From the NCBI RefSeq assembly GCF_025857195.1, contig NZ_CP109787.1, positions 809,501-873,500 on the forward strand: a stretch of DNA of 64,000 bases, given 5' to 3'. Made by a program: the position numbers and the translations under genes. Every line of letters begins with the position of its first letter. The first letter of the stretch is position 1. Below, one piece after another: positions 53,165 to 61,807 of this stretch. This DNA is from Leisingera thetidis. GTDB lineage: Bacteria > Pseudomonadota > Alphaproteobacteria > Rhodobacterales > Rhodobacteraceae. The notes beneath the pieces are model-generated. The model did no database searches. It saw nothing but the letters and a program-made list of their open reading frames with translations, and was not told the origin of the DNA.

Positions 53165-56100
53165 ATGTGCGCCGACACGCCCCAGACGCCTGATTACAAA
53201 GACACCCTCAACCTGCCGAAAACCGATTTCCCGATGCGCGCAGGCCTGCCCAAGCGCGAGCCCGGCTGGCTGGAGCGCTGGGCGCAGATCGGCGTCTACG
53301 GAAAACTGCGCGACAAGGCCGCCGCGGCCAAGGGCACCGGCGCGGAGCGCAAGCCCTTCACCCTGCATGACGGCCCGCCCTACGCCAACGGCCACCTGCA
53401 CATCGGCCATGCGCTGAACAAGACCATCAAGGACATGATCGTGCGCTCGCACCAGATGATGGGTTTTGATGCGCGCTATGTGCCGGGCTGGGACTGCCAC
53501 GGCCTGCCGATCGAGTGGAAGATCGAGGAGCAGTACCGCAAGAAGGGCAAGAACAAGGACGCGGTGCCGGTGGTCGAATTCCGCCAGGAATGCCGCGCCT
53601 TTGCGGATGAATGGGTGGGCATCCAGCGCGAGGAATTCAAGCGCATCGGCATCACCGGCAACTGGGATGATCCGTATCTTACCATGAACTACCACGCCGA
53701 AGCGGTGATCGCGGATGAGTTCATGAAGTTCCTGATGAACGGCACGCTGTACCAGGGCTCCAAGCCCGTGATGTGGTCGCCGGTCGAAAAGACCGCGCTG
53801 GCCGAGGCCGAGGTCGAATACCACGACAAGGAAAGCTTCACCATCTGGGTGAAGTTCAAGGTGGCCGAGGCGGGCGGCTTTGTGGCCGCCGACGGCGAGG
53901 ATGCCGATTTTGCCGGCGCGGACTCTGCGCTGGTGGCGCAGGATCTGGAAGGCGCCCATGTGGTGATCTGGACCACCACCCCCTGGACCATCCCGTCGAA
54001 CAAGGCGGTGGTCTACGGCGCCGAGATTGCCTATGGCCTTTATGAGGTGACCGGCACGCCCGAGGAATGCTGGGCCAGCACCGGCGACCGCTTCCTGCTG
54101 GCCGACAACCTGGCCGCGGATGTGTTCAAGCGCGCCCGTCTCGGCGGGGATCAGTACAAGCGTCTGCGCGGAGTTTCGGCTGACGAGCTGTCCAGCCTGT
54201 CGCTGAAGCACCCCCTCGCAGGCGCCGACGGCTCGAACGGAGAATGGGACGCAATCCGCGACTTCCGCGCAGCCCCCTTCGTGACCGACACCGAGGGCAC
54301 CGGCTTTGTCCACTGCGCGCCCAGCCACGGGATGGAGGAATTCGAGCTCTACCGTGATCTGGGCATGCTGGAGCAGGTCATCACCTACAACGTGATGGAC
54401 GACGGCTCCTTCCGCGCCGATCTGCCGTTCTTCGGAGGCAAGTACATCCTGAACCGCAAGGGCGGCGAGGGCGATGCCAACAAGGCGGTGATCGACAAGC
54501 TGGTGGAGATGGGCGGACTGCTGGCGCGCGGCAAGATCAAGCACAGCTACCCGCATTCCTGGCGCTCCAAGGCGCCGATCATCTACCGCAACACGCCGCA
54601 GTGGTTTGCGAGCGTTGACCGCAAGATCGACGACGGCATGGGCGGAATGGGCGATACCATCCGCACCCGCGCGCTGCGCTCGATCGACGAGCTGGTGAAA
54701 TGGTGGCCCCGGACCGGGCGCAACCGGCTGCATTCGATGATCGAAAGCCGCCCCGACTGGGTGCTGAGCCGCCAGCGGGCCTGGGGTGTGCCGCTGACCT
54801 GCTTCACCAGGAAGGGCGCCCTGCCGACCGATGCGGACTTCCTGTTGCGCAACGAAGAGGTCAACAAACGCATCGTCGCGGAATTCGACCAGCATGGCGC
54901 CGACGTCTGGTATCAGGACGGCTTCAAGGCCAAGGTGCTGGATGGCATCGCCGATGCAGACGCCTATGACCAGGTGTTCGACGTGCTGGACGTGTGGTTT
55001 GATTCAGGTTCGACCCATGCCTTCGTGCTGCGCGACCGCGAGGACGGCACCGCAGACGGCATCGCCGACGTCTACATGGAAGGCACCGACCAGCACCGCG
55101 GCTGGTTCCACTCCTCGCTCTTGCAGGCCTGCGGCACCAAGGGCCGCGCGCCCTACCGCAACGTGGTGACACACGGCTTCACGCTGGACGAAAAGGGCAT
55201 GAAGATGTCCAAGTCGCTGGGCAACACCATCGTTCCGGAAGAGGTCATCAAACAGTACGGCGCCGATATCCTGCGCCTGTGGGTGGCGCAGACCGATTAC
55301 ACCGCCGACCAGCGGATCGGGCCGGAGATCCTGAAAGGCACCGCCGACAGCTACCGCCGCCTGCGCAACACCATGCGCTTCCTGCTGGGGTCGCTGAGCG
55401 ACTTCAAAGAGGACCAGCGCGTCGCGCCGGCGGATATGCCCGAGCTGGAGCAGTGGGTGCTGCACCGGCTGGCCGAGCTCGACCACAAGGTGCGCAGCGG
55501 CTATCAGACCTTTGATTTCCAGGGCGTGTTCTCGGCGGTGTTCAACTTTGCCACCGTGGACCTGTCGGCCTTCTACTTCGACATCCGCAAGGACGCGCTC
55601 TACTGCGATGGCGACACCCTGAACGCCCGCGCCGCGCGCACGGTGCTGGACATTCTGTTCCACCGCCTGACCACCTGGCTGGCGCCGATCCTGGTCTTCA
55701 CCATGGAGGAGGTCTGGCTGGAGAAATACCCGGGCGCGGGCAGCTCGGTGCATCTGCAGGACATTCCCGAAACCCCCGCCGACTGGCTGAACGAGCCGCT
55801 GGCGGCCAAATGGGCCAAGATCCGGCAGGCCCGCCGGGTGGTGACCGCCGCATTGGAGGTGCAGCGCACCGACAAGGTGATCGGTGCCTCGCTGGAGGCG
55901 GCGCCGGTGGTGCATGTGCGCGACGTGGAAGCGCTGGCGGCGCTGAAATCGGTGAACTTCGCCGATATCTGCATCACCTCTGACATTGCGCTGACCAATG
56001 ATCCCGCCCCGTCGGAAGCTTTCCGGATGCCGGAAGTGGAGGGTGTGTCGGTGGTGTTCGAGAAGGCCGACGGCGGCAAGTGCCAGCGCTGCTGGAAGAT

Positions 56101-56167
56101 CCTGCCGGATGTCGGCAGCCACAACCATGAGGGTCTTTGCGGCCGCTGCGACAGCGCTCTGGCTTAG
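53165..56167 (+). CDS. ileS: Isoleucyl-tRNA synthetase
   Basis: 1000 aa; charges tRNA-Ile with isoleucine and edits valine. The HIGH motif is in NGHLHIGHALNK (about 75), the editing domain spans roughly 190-430 (WTTTPWTIPSNKAVVYG), KMSKS is in KGMKMSKSLGNT (about 680), and the C-terminal zinc site has KCQRCWK and GLCGRCDSA. This is the bacterial-type enzyme. ATG 53165 precedes the usual DYKDTLNLPKT start; eight earlier codons are rejected. A strong terminator follows. Confidence 0.98.
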   Translation: MCADTPQTPDYKDTLNLPKTDFPMRAGLPKREPGWLERWAQIGVYGKLRDKAAAAKGTGAERKPFTLHDGPPYANGHLHIGHALNKTIKDMIVRSHQMMGFDARYVPGWDCHGLPIEWKIEEQYRKKGKNKDAVPVVEFRQECRAFADEWVGIQREEFKRIGITGNWDDPYLTMNYHAEAVIADEFMKFLMNGTLYQGSKPVMWSPVEKTALAEAEVEYHDKESFTIWVKFKVAEAGGFVAADGEDADFAGADSALVAQDLEGAHVVIWTTTPWTIPSNKAVVYGAEIAYGLYEVTGTPEECWASTGDRFLLADNLAADVFKRARLGGDQYKRLRGVSADELSSLSLKHPLAGADGSNGEWDAIRDFRAAPFVTDTEGTGFVHCAPSHGMEEFELYRDLGMLEQVITYNVMDDGSFRADLPFFGGKYILNRKGGEGDANKAVIDKLVEMGGLLARGKIKHSYPHSWRSKAPIIYRNTPQWFASVDRKIDDGMGGMGDTIRTRALRSIDELVKWWPRTGRNRLHSMIESRPDWVLSRQRAWGVPLTCFTRKGALPTDADFLLRNEEVNKRIVAEFDQHGADVWYQDGFKAKVLDGIADADAYDQVFDVLDVWFDSGSTHAFVLRDREDGTADGIADVYMEGTDQHRGWFHSSLLQACGTKGRAPYRNVVTHGFTLDEKGMKMSKSLGNTIVPEEVIKQYGADILRLWVAQTDYTADQRIGPEILKGTADSYRRLRNTMRFLLGSLSDFKEDQRVAPADMPELEQWVLHRLAELDHKVRSGYQTFDFQGVFSAVFNFATVDLSAFYFDIRKDALYCDGDTLNARAARTVLDILFHRLTTWLAPILVFTMEEVWLEKYPGAGSSVHLQDIPETPADWLNEPLAAKWAKIRQARRVVTAALEVQRTDKVIGASLEAAPVVHVRDVEALAALKSVNFADICITSDIALTNDPAPSEAFRMPEVEGVSVVFEKADGGKCQRCWKILPDVGSHNHEGLCGRCDSALA

Positions 56168-56193
56168 CCTGAACTGCATCTTAGAATTGTACG

Positions 56194-56229
56194 CAACGCC
56201 CGGCTTAATTGCCGGGCGTTGTCTATTTT
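56194..56229 (+). terminator. Intrinsic terminator of ileS
   Basis: CAACGCCCGGC (56194-56204), loop TTAATT, GCCGGGCGTTG (56211-56221), then TCTATTTTT. A perfect 11-base stem with a T-rich tail, 27 bases after the ileS stop. Confidence 0.9.
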
Positions 56230-56303
56230 TGATATTGTTACGGTGTTTCCGGCGTTTTCCGCGCTGCGCCCTTGTGTATGGGAAATTTGGATTCCTCTAG
56301 ATG

Positions 56304-56332
56304 TTGACCGGTTTTCCACAATTGGTTAAGAA
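56304..56332 (+). promoter_or_regulatory. Candidate promoter for the LysM/substrate-binding gene set
   Basis: TTGACC (56304-56309), 17-base spacer and TAAGAA (56327-56332) in AT-rich DNA after the ileS terminator, about 70 bases before the start at 56402. The -35 is good, the -10 is weak. Confidence 0.35.
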
Positions 56333-56401
56333 TTCGTTAATTCCATGTAGATTTTAGCCGTGATATTCAAAATATGGCATGGGGCAGGGGGACATTATCC
56401 A

Positions 56402-57145
56402 ATGCTGAAGCTGAAAGCGGGCGCGCAACCGGCAGACGAGCCGGGCAAGCCGCGCGGTGCGTCTGTCCGGATTGAAGGTGTGTCGGCGCCGAAGAACATG
56501 AAAATCGGGCTGGTGGCCAGCGGCGGGCCAGCGAAGGCAAAGCCCTCGGTTGGCGGACCTGCACCCGGGGCCAAGCCGCTGCAGGCTGCGAAACCCGCTG
56601 CCGTGGCGCCAGAGGCGGCCCCGGAGCCGCAGCGATTTGCGCCGATGCCGGCCGAGGCTGGATCGGCTCTGCCGAAGCTGGGCCTTGCCGCTGCCGGGCT
56701 GGCGGTGGCCGCGGCGATGCTGCTCTACTTTCAATTCGGCGGCGCAGCGCCGGCAGAAGACACGCCGGTTGCGGCGCTGCAGGCGGACCATGGCGCGGAC
56801 GCGGTTCCGGCAGGTGCAGCCGCCGCAGCAGGGCTGGAAACAACCGAAGCCAGCGGCGAAGACGCCCTGGTGGCCCGTATCACCGAAGGCACGCTGGCGG
56901 CACTGCGCAGCAAGCAGACGCAGCCCGCAGCAGCCGTACAGGCCGCGCCCGCTGCACCAGGCGAAGGCCCGGCGCTGTACAAGATGGTCCTGACCGCTGC
57001 GGCGCAGGGCCAGTCGGAGGCCTATATCGACCAGCTGGTGAACGGCGCCTACGAGCGGCAGGAGATTTCTGTTCCGGCCAGCCTGATCGGTGCTGACGGG
57101 CGGGTCGATACCGCCACCTTGATGGCGCTGTTCGTCGGCAACTGA
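56402..57145 (+). CDS. Single-pass membrane protein of unknown function
   Basis: 247 aa. Residues 1-90 are a disordered, Pro/Ala/Lys-rich head; 91-112 form one membrane span (LGLAAAGLAVAAAMLLYF); the rest is periplasmic, with another Ala-rich linker and a folded end (YKMVLTAAAQGQSEAYIDQL, ASLIGADGRVDTATLMALF). No known family recognised. ATG 56402 is chosen; the 14 earlier codons have no ribosome site. It precedes two LysM proteins on the same strand and may anchor or position them. Confidence 0.72.
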   Translation: MLKLKAGAQPADEPGKPRGASVRIEGVSAPKNMKIGLVASGGPAKAKPSVGGPAPGAKPLQAAKPAAVAPEAAPEPQRFAPMPAEAGSALPKLGLAAAGLAVAAAMLLYFQFGGAAPAEDTPVAALQADHGADAVPAGAAAAAGLETTEASGEDALVARITEGTLAALRSKQTQPAAAVQAAPAAPGEGPALYKMVLTAAAQGQSEAYIDQLVNGAYERQEISVPASLIGADGRVDTATLMALFVGN

Positions 57146-57291
57146 GCAGCCAGAACTGCGGCGGTGCCGGAATGGCGCTGCCTTTCGGGCAGCAGCTCTG
57201 CCCCGCGCAACCTTGCCAATAGAAAATCAGAACAACAGGCGCCGCACGCTCTTTTTGCGGATCAGGCGCTGCATATTTCCGGGGGGGAACC

Positions 57292-58371
57292 ATGAAAACC
57301 ATATTTGCTGCCGCTGCCATCGGGCTGTCCGGCCTTTTTGCTGCGTCTGCCGCTGCCGACACCTGCGGCGGTGTCTACACGGTGCAGCCTGGTGACAGCC
57401 TGTCGGTGATTGCTGACAAGATGTATAAGGATGCGGGCAAATGGAGCGCCATCCACAACCGCAATATCGACCAGATCGGCCCCAAGCCGGGTGCCATCCG
57501 GGCCGGCATGAAACTGTCGCTGGCCTGCCTCGAGGGGCTGCCGCTGGGCCTGCCGGGCGGCAAGGCGGTCACTGCAGCCGCCCCAGCTGCGGCAGTGCCG
57601 GTCAAGGTGGCACCCGGCAACGCCGCGGTGCGCAGCAGGATCAACCTGCTGACCGGAGACGATTACGCGCCCTTCACCTCCAAGGCTGCGCACAACGGCG
57701 GCTTGATCACCGACGTGGTGAATGCGGCCATGACCAGGGCGGCGCCGTCCGAAGGCTATGCCATTCACTGGGTGAACGACTGGTCCTCGCATTTCGACCC
57801 GCTCCTGTCCAATGCGCTGCTGGACCTGGGTTTCCCCTGGTACAAACCGGACTGCGCGACAATGCCGGACAGCGACCGTTGCCAGAACTTCCACTTCTCC
57901 GAGCCGATGTTCGAAACCCTGATGCTGCTTTTTGCGGATAAGGACCGGCCTTTCGCCTTCGAGAGCGACAGCGACATCGAGGGCAAGACCCTGTGCCGCC
58001 CCGCCGGCTACCTGACCTTCGACCTGGACGAGCGCGGCCGCCGCTGGATCGCCGGCAAGAAGATCACTCTGAAGCAGCCGCACAAGGTCAAGGATTGTTT
58101 CGATATGGTCGCCGCGGGCGAGGCCGATGCGGTTGCCATCAACGAATTCACCGGCCGCAGCGTGATGAAGGAACACGGCATCACGGACCAGTTCACCGTG
58201 CTGCCGCAGCCCCTGTCGGTGCTGGGCATCCATGTGGTGGTCCACAAAACCCACCCGCGCGCGGAGGAAATGCTGGCAATGATCAACAAGGGGCTGCGCA
58301 ATATCCAGCAGGACGGCAGCTACCAGACCATTGTCGAAGACCACATGGCCCGGATCTGGGCCGGGTTCTGA
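57292..58371 (+). CDS. Periplasmic LysM plus family-3 solute-binding-like protein (copy 1)
   Basis: 359 aa. Signal peptide 1-22. A LysM module at about 26-75 (YTVQPGDSLSVIADKMY) should bind peptidoglycan; residues about 115-359 resemble an extracellular solute-binding protein family 3 domain (LLTGDDYAPFTSK, VNDWSSHFDPLL, DLGFPWYKPDC, EGKTLCRPAGY). No ABC permease or ATPase is nearby, so transport is doubtful; a sensory or wall-related role is possible. It is paralogous to the next gene, 14 bases downstream. Confidence 0.8.
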   Translation: MKTIFAAAAIGLSGLFAASAAADTCGGVYTVQPGDSLSVIADKMYKDAGKWSAIHNRNIDQIGPKPGAIRAGMKLSLACLEGLPLGLPGGKAVTAAAPAAAVPVKVAPGNAAVRSRINLLTGDDYAPFTSKAAHNGGLITDVVNAAMTRAAPSEGYAIHWVNDWSSHFDPLLSNALLDLGFPWYKPDCATMPDSDRCQNFHFSEPMFETLMLLFADKDRPFAFESDSDIEGKTLCRPAGYLTFDLDERGRRWIAGKKITLKQPHKVKDCFDMVAAGEADAVAINEFTGRSVMKEHGITDQFTVLPQPLSVLGIHVVVHKTHPRAEEMLAMINKGLRNIQQDGSYQTIVEDHMARIWAGF

Positions 58372-58385
58372 GGGAGGATGCCTGC

Positions 58386-59408
58386 ATGAAACGGTTCTTC
58401 TCCCGCCTGCTGCAGCTTGCCGCCCTGTTCGCGGTGGCGCCGGCTGCGGCCTGGGCGATCTGCGATGTCGAATATGCGGCGCAGCCGGGGGACACGCTGT
58501 TCTCCATTGCGGAAACCCACTACGGCGACCGCAACCGCTGGACCATGGTCTATTACCGCAACCAGAAACTGCTGGCGGGCGCCACCGTGCTGCCGGGCCG
58601 CAAGCTGTTCATCCCCTGCATCACCGGCGCCACCGCGCCGGATGCAACGCCGCTGCGCCAGGACAAGGCAGAGCTGACGCTGCTGACCGGCAGCGGCTAT
58701 GCGCCCTTCACCGACCGAAGCCTGCCGGGGCAGGGCATGGTGACAGAGCTGATCAACGCGGCGCTGGAACTGGCACCGGCACCGGTCAGCTATTCGGTCA
58801 GCTGGGAGGATGACTGGTCCAAGCACCTGTTCCCGATGCTGGACAAGAAGGAATTCGACATGGGCTTCCCCTGGCTGAAGCCCGACTGCACGGCGGATCC
58901 GGACAATGAGCGCTGCGCCAATTTTCACTTCTCCGATCCGGTCATGACCCTGCCGGTGATGCTGTTCGTGCGGGCAGGCAGCGGTTTCGAGTACAAAGGG
59001 GACGCCGACGTCGAGGGCAAGACCCTGTGCCGCCCGGCCGGTTACTTCACCCATGATCTGGACCGCAGCGGGCGGCGCTGGCTGGACAGCGGCAAGATCA
59101 CCCTGGTGCAGCCCGCAACCCCGGCGGATTGTTTCCGCATGGTGGCAGAGGGGCAGGTGGATGCGGCGGCGGTGAACCTGTTCCTGGGGGCCAATACCAT
59201 CGTCCTGGAAAACCTGCGCGACACCGTTGTGCCGTTGGAGAAACCGCTGTCGGAGGAAGGCCTGCATGTGGTGATTTCCAAGCGCCACTGGCGCGGCACC
59301 ACGCATCTCTACCGGATCAACGCAGGCCTGCAGAAGCTGCGCGAAAGCGGCCGGTTCGAAGAGATCATGTCGCGCCATCTGGAGCTGTTCTGGGCCCAGC
59401 TGCAGTAA
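58386..59408 (+). CDS. Periplasmic LysM plus family-3 solute-binding-like protein (copy 2)
   Basis: 340 aa with the same layout as its upstream paralogue: signal 1-24, LysM at about 27-75 (EYAAQPGDTLFSIAETHYG), and a solute-binding-like domain (LLTGSGYAPFTD, SWEDDWSKHLFPML, DMGFPWLKPDC, EGKTLCRPAGY). Identity between the two looks moderate, so the duplication is not recent. Key block lengths match, so both are probably functional. The start at ATG 58386 follows the previous stop by 14 bases. Confidence 0.8.
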   Translation: MKRFFSRLLQLAALFAVAPAAAWAICDVEYAAQPGDTLFSIAETHYGDRNRWTMVYYRNQKLLAGATVLPGRKLFIPCITGATAPDATPLRQDKAELTLLTGSGYAPFTDRSLPGQGMVTELINAALELAPAPVSYSVSWEDDWSKHLFPMLDKKEFDMGFPWLKPDCTADPDNERCANFHFSDPVMTLPVMLFVRAGSGFEYKGDADVEGKTLCRPAGYFTHDLDRSGRRWLDSGKITLVQPATPADCFRMVAEGQVDAAAVNLFLGANTIVLENLRDTVVPLEKPLSEEGLHVVISKRHWRGTTHLYRINAGLQKLRESGRFEEIMSRHLELFWAQLQ

Positions 59409-59429
59409 CGCCTTCGCTGCCCGGCTGGA

Positions 59430-59813
59430 TCAGAACGCCTTGCGGGCCGCCAGATAGCCGGCCTCGGCGGCCAGTGCGCTGGCAGTCTTGGGGCCTGCCT
59501 GGCAGCCGTTTGCAAGGTCCAGGTAGTAGGCGGCCAGGCCGGCGCCGGTCATCTGCTTCAGGCTCAGCGCTTCGGCCCGGGCTGCGGCGCGGGCCGGACC
59601 GGCATGCTGGGGGGACAGGGCCTGCGGGCGTTCGCCGCTCAGCGCCTGTTCGCGCGCCACGTTCCGGGCCAGGCCACGGGAAGTGCCCTCAGTCAGAGGG
59701 GCATCAACCGGCTGGCCGCCTGCTTCCGCGATTGCAGGCTGCTTCTGATAAGCAGCCTGCATCTGCTTCATGCTGTTGTACAGGCTGGCGGTGCTGGAGA
59801 CTGCGGAAAGCAT
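59430..59813 (-). CDS. Small protein of unknown function
   Basis: 127 aa, rich in Ala, Gln and Arg, no signal peptide or membrane span. The N-terminus (MLSAVSSTASLYNSMKQMQAAY) is helical and resembles small secreted or flagellar-type heads only in composition. It converges on the second LysM gene. A TATAAT box on the minus strand (59856-59851) lies about 40 bases before the start with a poor -35. Confidence 0.6.
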   Translation of the reverse strand: MLSAVSSTASLYNSMKQMQAAYQKQPAIAEAGGQPVDAPLTEGTSRGLARNVAREQALSGERPQALSPQHAGPARAAARAEALSLKQMTGAGLAAYYLDLANGCQAGPKTASALAAEAGYLAARKAF

Positions 59814-59850
59814 TTCGATTACCCTTCGTTTCGATCTTGAAACTCACTTT

Positions 59851-59879
59851 ATTATAATTTTACGTAACATGGCGGGGAA
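59851..59879 (-). promoter_or_regulatory. Candidate promoter of the small protein gene
   Basis: Minus-strand TATAAT at 59856-59851, spacer 17, TTCCCC at 59879-59874, in a short AT-rich island (59845-59865). The -10 is perfect; the -35 matches only three positions. Confidence 0.35.
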
Positions 59880-60003
59880 TTCCCGGGGCTGGTTAACAAA
59901 GTGTTAACGGCGGGTGTATGGGGCGGAGCTTGGCCGGTTGCGGTCTTGCCGTTCGCGCCAATCAGGCAGATGCTGCCGCGGCAGGCCGACTCAGGGAGGA
60001 TTC

Positions 60004-60456
60004 ATGATTTCAGCCAGCCTGGAAACGCCGGTCGGACCGCTGAGCGTGGTTGAGCGCGACGGTGCCATTGTGCGGCTGGCCTGGACGGCAGAGGCCTCCG
60101 GGCAATCGGCGCTGCTGACCCGGGCGCTGGACCAGCTTCGGGCCTATTTTGCCGGTGAGCTGACGGCGTTCGACCTGCCGCTGCAGGTGGAGGGCTCGGA
60201 TTTTCAGCGGGCGGTCTGCGCGGCCATGCTGGCGATCCCCTTTGGTGAAACCCGCACCTATGGCGAAATTGCCAGCAGCCTGGATGCCGCGCCGCAGCCG
60301 GTGGGCAATGCCTGCGGCGGCAATCCGATTCCGGTGCTCATCCCCTGCCACCGGGTGCTGGGCGCCTCCGGCCTTGGCGGCTTTTCCGGTGCCGGCGGTG
60401 TGGAGACCAAGGTGGCGCTGCTGAAACATGAAGGCGCTGCCAGCCTCCTGATTTGA
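60004..60456 (+). CDS. ogt: Methylated-DNA-[protein]-cysteine S-methyltransferase
   Basis: 150 aa; takes O6-methyl groups from guanine onto its own Cys in a one-time repair reaction. FGETRTYGEIA (about 80), GGNPIPVLIPCHRVLGASG with the active Cys in I-P-C-H-R, and GGVETKVALLKHEG are present. ATG 60004 has CAGGGAGGA upstream. Short Ogt form without an AdaA domain. Confidence 0.95.
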   Translation: MISASLETPVGPLSVVERDGAIVRLAWTAEASGQSALLTRALDQLRAYFAGELTAFDLPLQVEGSDFQRAVCAAMLAIPFGETRTYGEIASSLDAAPQPVGNACGGNPIPVLIPCHRVLGASGLGGFSGAGGVETKVALLKHEGAASLLI

Positions 60457-60568
60457 CCGGCCCGGCTCTCAAGCCCCGGGTGCGCGCTTCTTTCTGGCTG
60501 GAAAATACTCCGGGGTGAATGCGCGCCGCGAGGGGCGCAGAGGGGCAGCGCCCCTGCCGCCGGGCGGC

Positions 60569-61279
60569 TCACACCGCAGAGGACTTGCGCTGCCGTTCCG
60601 GCACGATCTGCTGGGCAATGCCGACAAACAGCAGATAGACCGAGGTCGCCACCAGCCCCCAATGCGCCCAGCTGGCGGGGTGGAAATCAACCCAGGCGGC
60701 CCAGCCGGCAAAGAAGGTCCAGGCCAGCGCCACCGGCAGCGAGACCTTGCGCCAGCGTTCCGTGCGCACCGGATGGATGAATTTCAGCGGCAGGAACATG
60801 GCAATGGACAGGAGCGTCACCAGCACCAGGCTGGTCCAATGGCTGGGTTCCAGCGCAAAGATCACCAGCACCAGCATGTTCCAGCAGCCGGGGAAGCCGG
60901 AAAAGGAATTGTCCTTGGTCTTCATCCTGGTGTCGGCAAAATACATCGCGCTGCCGAAGGTGATCACGATGATCGCAAACCAGCCGGTCCAGCCCGCCAT
61001 CAGCCCCGATTGGAACAGGGCAAAGGCCGGGATGAAGACATAGGTGAGATAGTCGATGATCAGGTCGAGCAGCACCCCGTCAAATTCCGGAGAATAGCGT
61101 TTGACGTGGTAATGCCGGGCCAGCGGGCCGTCGATGCCGTCAACGGCAAAGGCCACCACCAGCCAGACGAACATCAGGCTCCATTTGCCTTCGGTGGCGG
61201 CCAGCATCGCCAGCATGGCAAACACGGCACCGGTTGCAGTCAGCAGGTGAACGGTCAATGCGCGGATCTGAGGTGTCAT
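60569..61279 (-). CDS. pcs: Phosphatidylcholine synthase
   Basis: 236 aa integral membrane enzyme condensing CDP-diacylglycerol with choline, typical of alphaproteobacteria. The CDP-alcohol motif is split as DGIDGPLARHY and FDGVLLDLIID, with the D-G-x2-D-G-x2-A-R and later Asp pair. About eight membrane segments. ATG 61279 fits known length. It converges on ogt; the 112-base gap contains GGGGCAGCGCCCC. Confidence 0.93.
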   Translation of the reverse strand: MTPQIRALTVHLLTATGAVFAMLAMLAATEGKWSLMFVWLVVAFAVDGIDGPLARHYHVKRYSPEFDGVLLDLIIDYLTYVFIPAFALFQSGLMAGWTGWFAIIVITFGSAMYFADTRMKTKDNSFSGFPGCWNMLVLVIFALEPSHWTSLVLVTLLSIAMFLPLKFIHPVRTERWRKVSLPVALAWTFFAGWAAWVDFHPASWAHWGLVATSVYLLFVGIAQQIVPERQRKSSAV

Positions 61280-61318
61280 CCGTCCCTGATGGCAATTTTG
61301 CCCCGTGGCCGCAAGCGC

Positions 61319-61531
61319 TCAATGCAGCTTTGAGCGGAAATCCGTATCTGCCGCAAACTGGATGCGGGCCATGCGGCGGCCATGGCGAGCGGGGTCGGTA
61401 ATACCGGGAGAGGAAAATGGCGGCTGGGCTGGCAGCTTGCCCACCGTCTCTCCCGGAAGGCCGCCAGGCGGCGGGGCAGGGGCGGCAGGCGCGCCGTCGG
61501 CGGACAAGGCAGCAAAACCAGGTGCAGTCAT
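61319..61531 (-). CDS. Possible small Ala/Pro-rich ORF
   Basis: 70 aa; ATG 61531 has AGAAGGGA seven bases upstream, which is a good site, and pcs begins 39 bases after its stop. The peptide is low in complexity (Pro/Ala/Gly at 15-40) with no known domain. It may be a real leader gene or just a chance ORF; the ribosome site is the only positive sign. Confidence 0.3.
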   Translation of the reverse strand: MTAPGFAALSADGAPAAPAPPPGGLPGETVGKLPAQPPFSSPGITDPARHGRRMARIQFAADTDFRSKLH

Positions 61532-61577
61532 GGCAGAATCCCTTCTGGATCATTTGCCCCATCAAGCCTGTGCTGCC

Positions 61578-61790
61578 TTAACAGAGGCTTTCCGCAAGCT
61601 GCCGGATTGCCTTGCATTTTAATGAAACCGGAGGGAAACCGGTCAGCCGCGGCAGCTGCCGCCGGCCTGCACCGGCGGGGCAGGGCGCAATGCCACGGGA
61701 GCAGAAGGCGCGGCAGCCGCCGGGTTTCGGCCGCAGCAGCGCGTGGCAGCCCGGGCAGTCAAAGAACCGCTGGCAGGCGTCCGGCGGCAT
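61578..61790 (-). pseudogene. GDCCVxFC-family small protein, apparently frameshifted and diverged
   Basis: The 70-codon frame begins 17 bases after the xerC stop. Residues 5-38 (ACQRFFDCPGCHALLRPKP, then GGCRAFCS) match a small Cys-rich protein I know as ending GDCCVFCSYGSVPCPPIQ. Here the signature is worn: GGCRAFCSRG in place of GDCCVFCSYG, each change being A-to-G or T-to-C in the coding strand. After APCP the family ending is lost, but one base fewer in the CCC run gives CPPVQAGGSCRG and a stop. I read this as a frameshifted relic; a sequencing error cannot be excluded. Confidence 0.5.
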
Positions 61791-61807
61791 CTCTTCCGCC
61801 GCTCATG

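Noticed and set aside
60457..60568. Fifth copy of the hairpin repeat between ogt and pcs
   Set aside because: It has GGGGCAGCGCCCC and AATACTCCGGGG but lacks both end sequences, so it is not counted as a copy.
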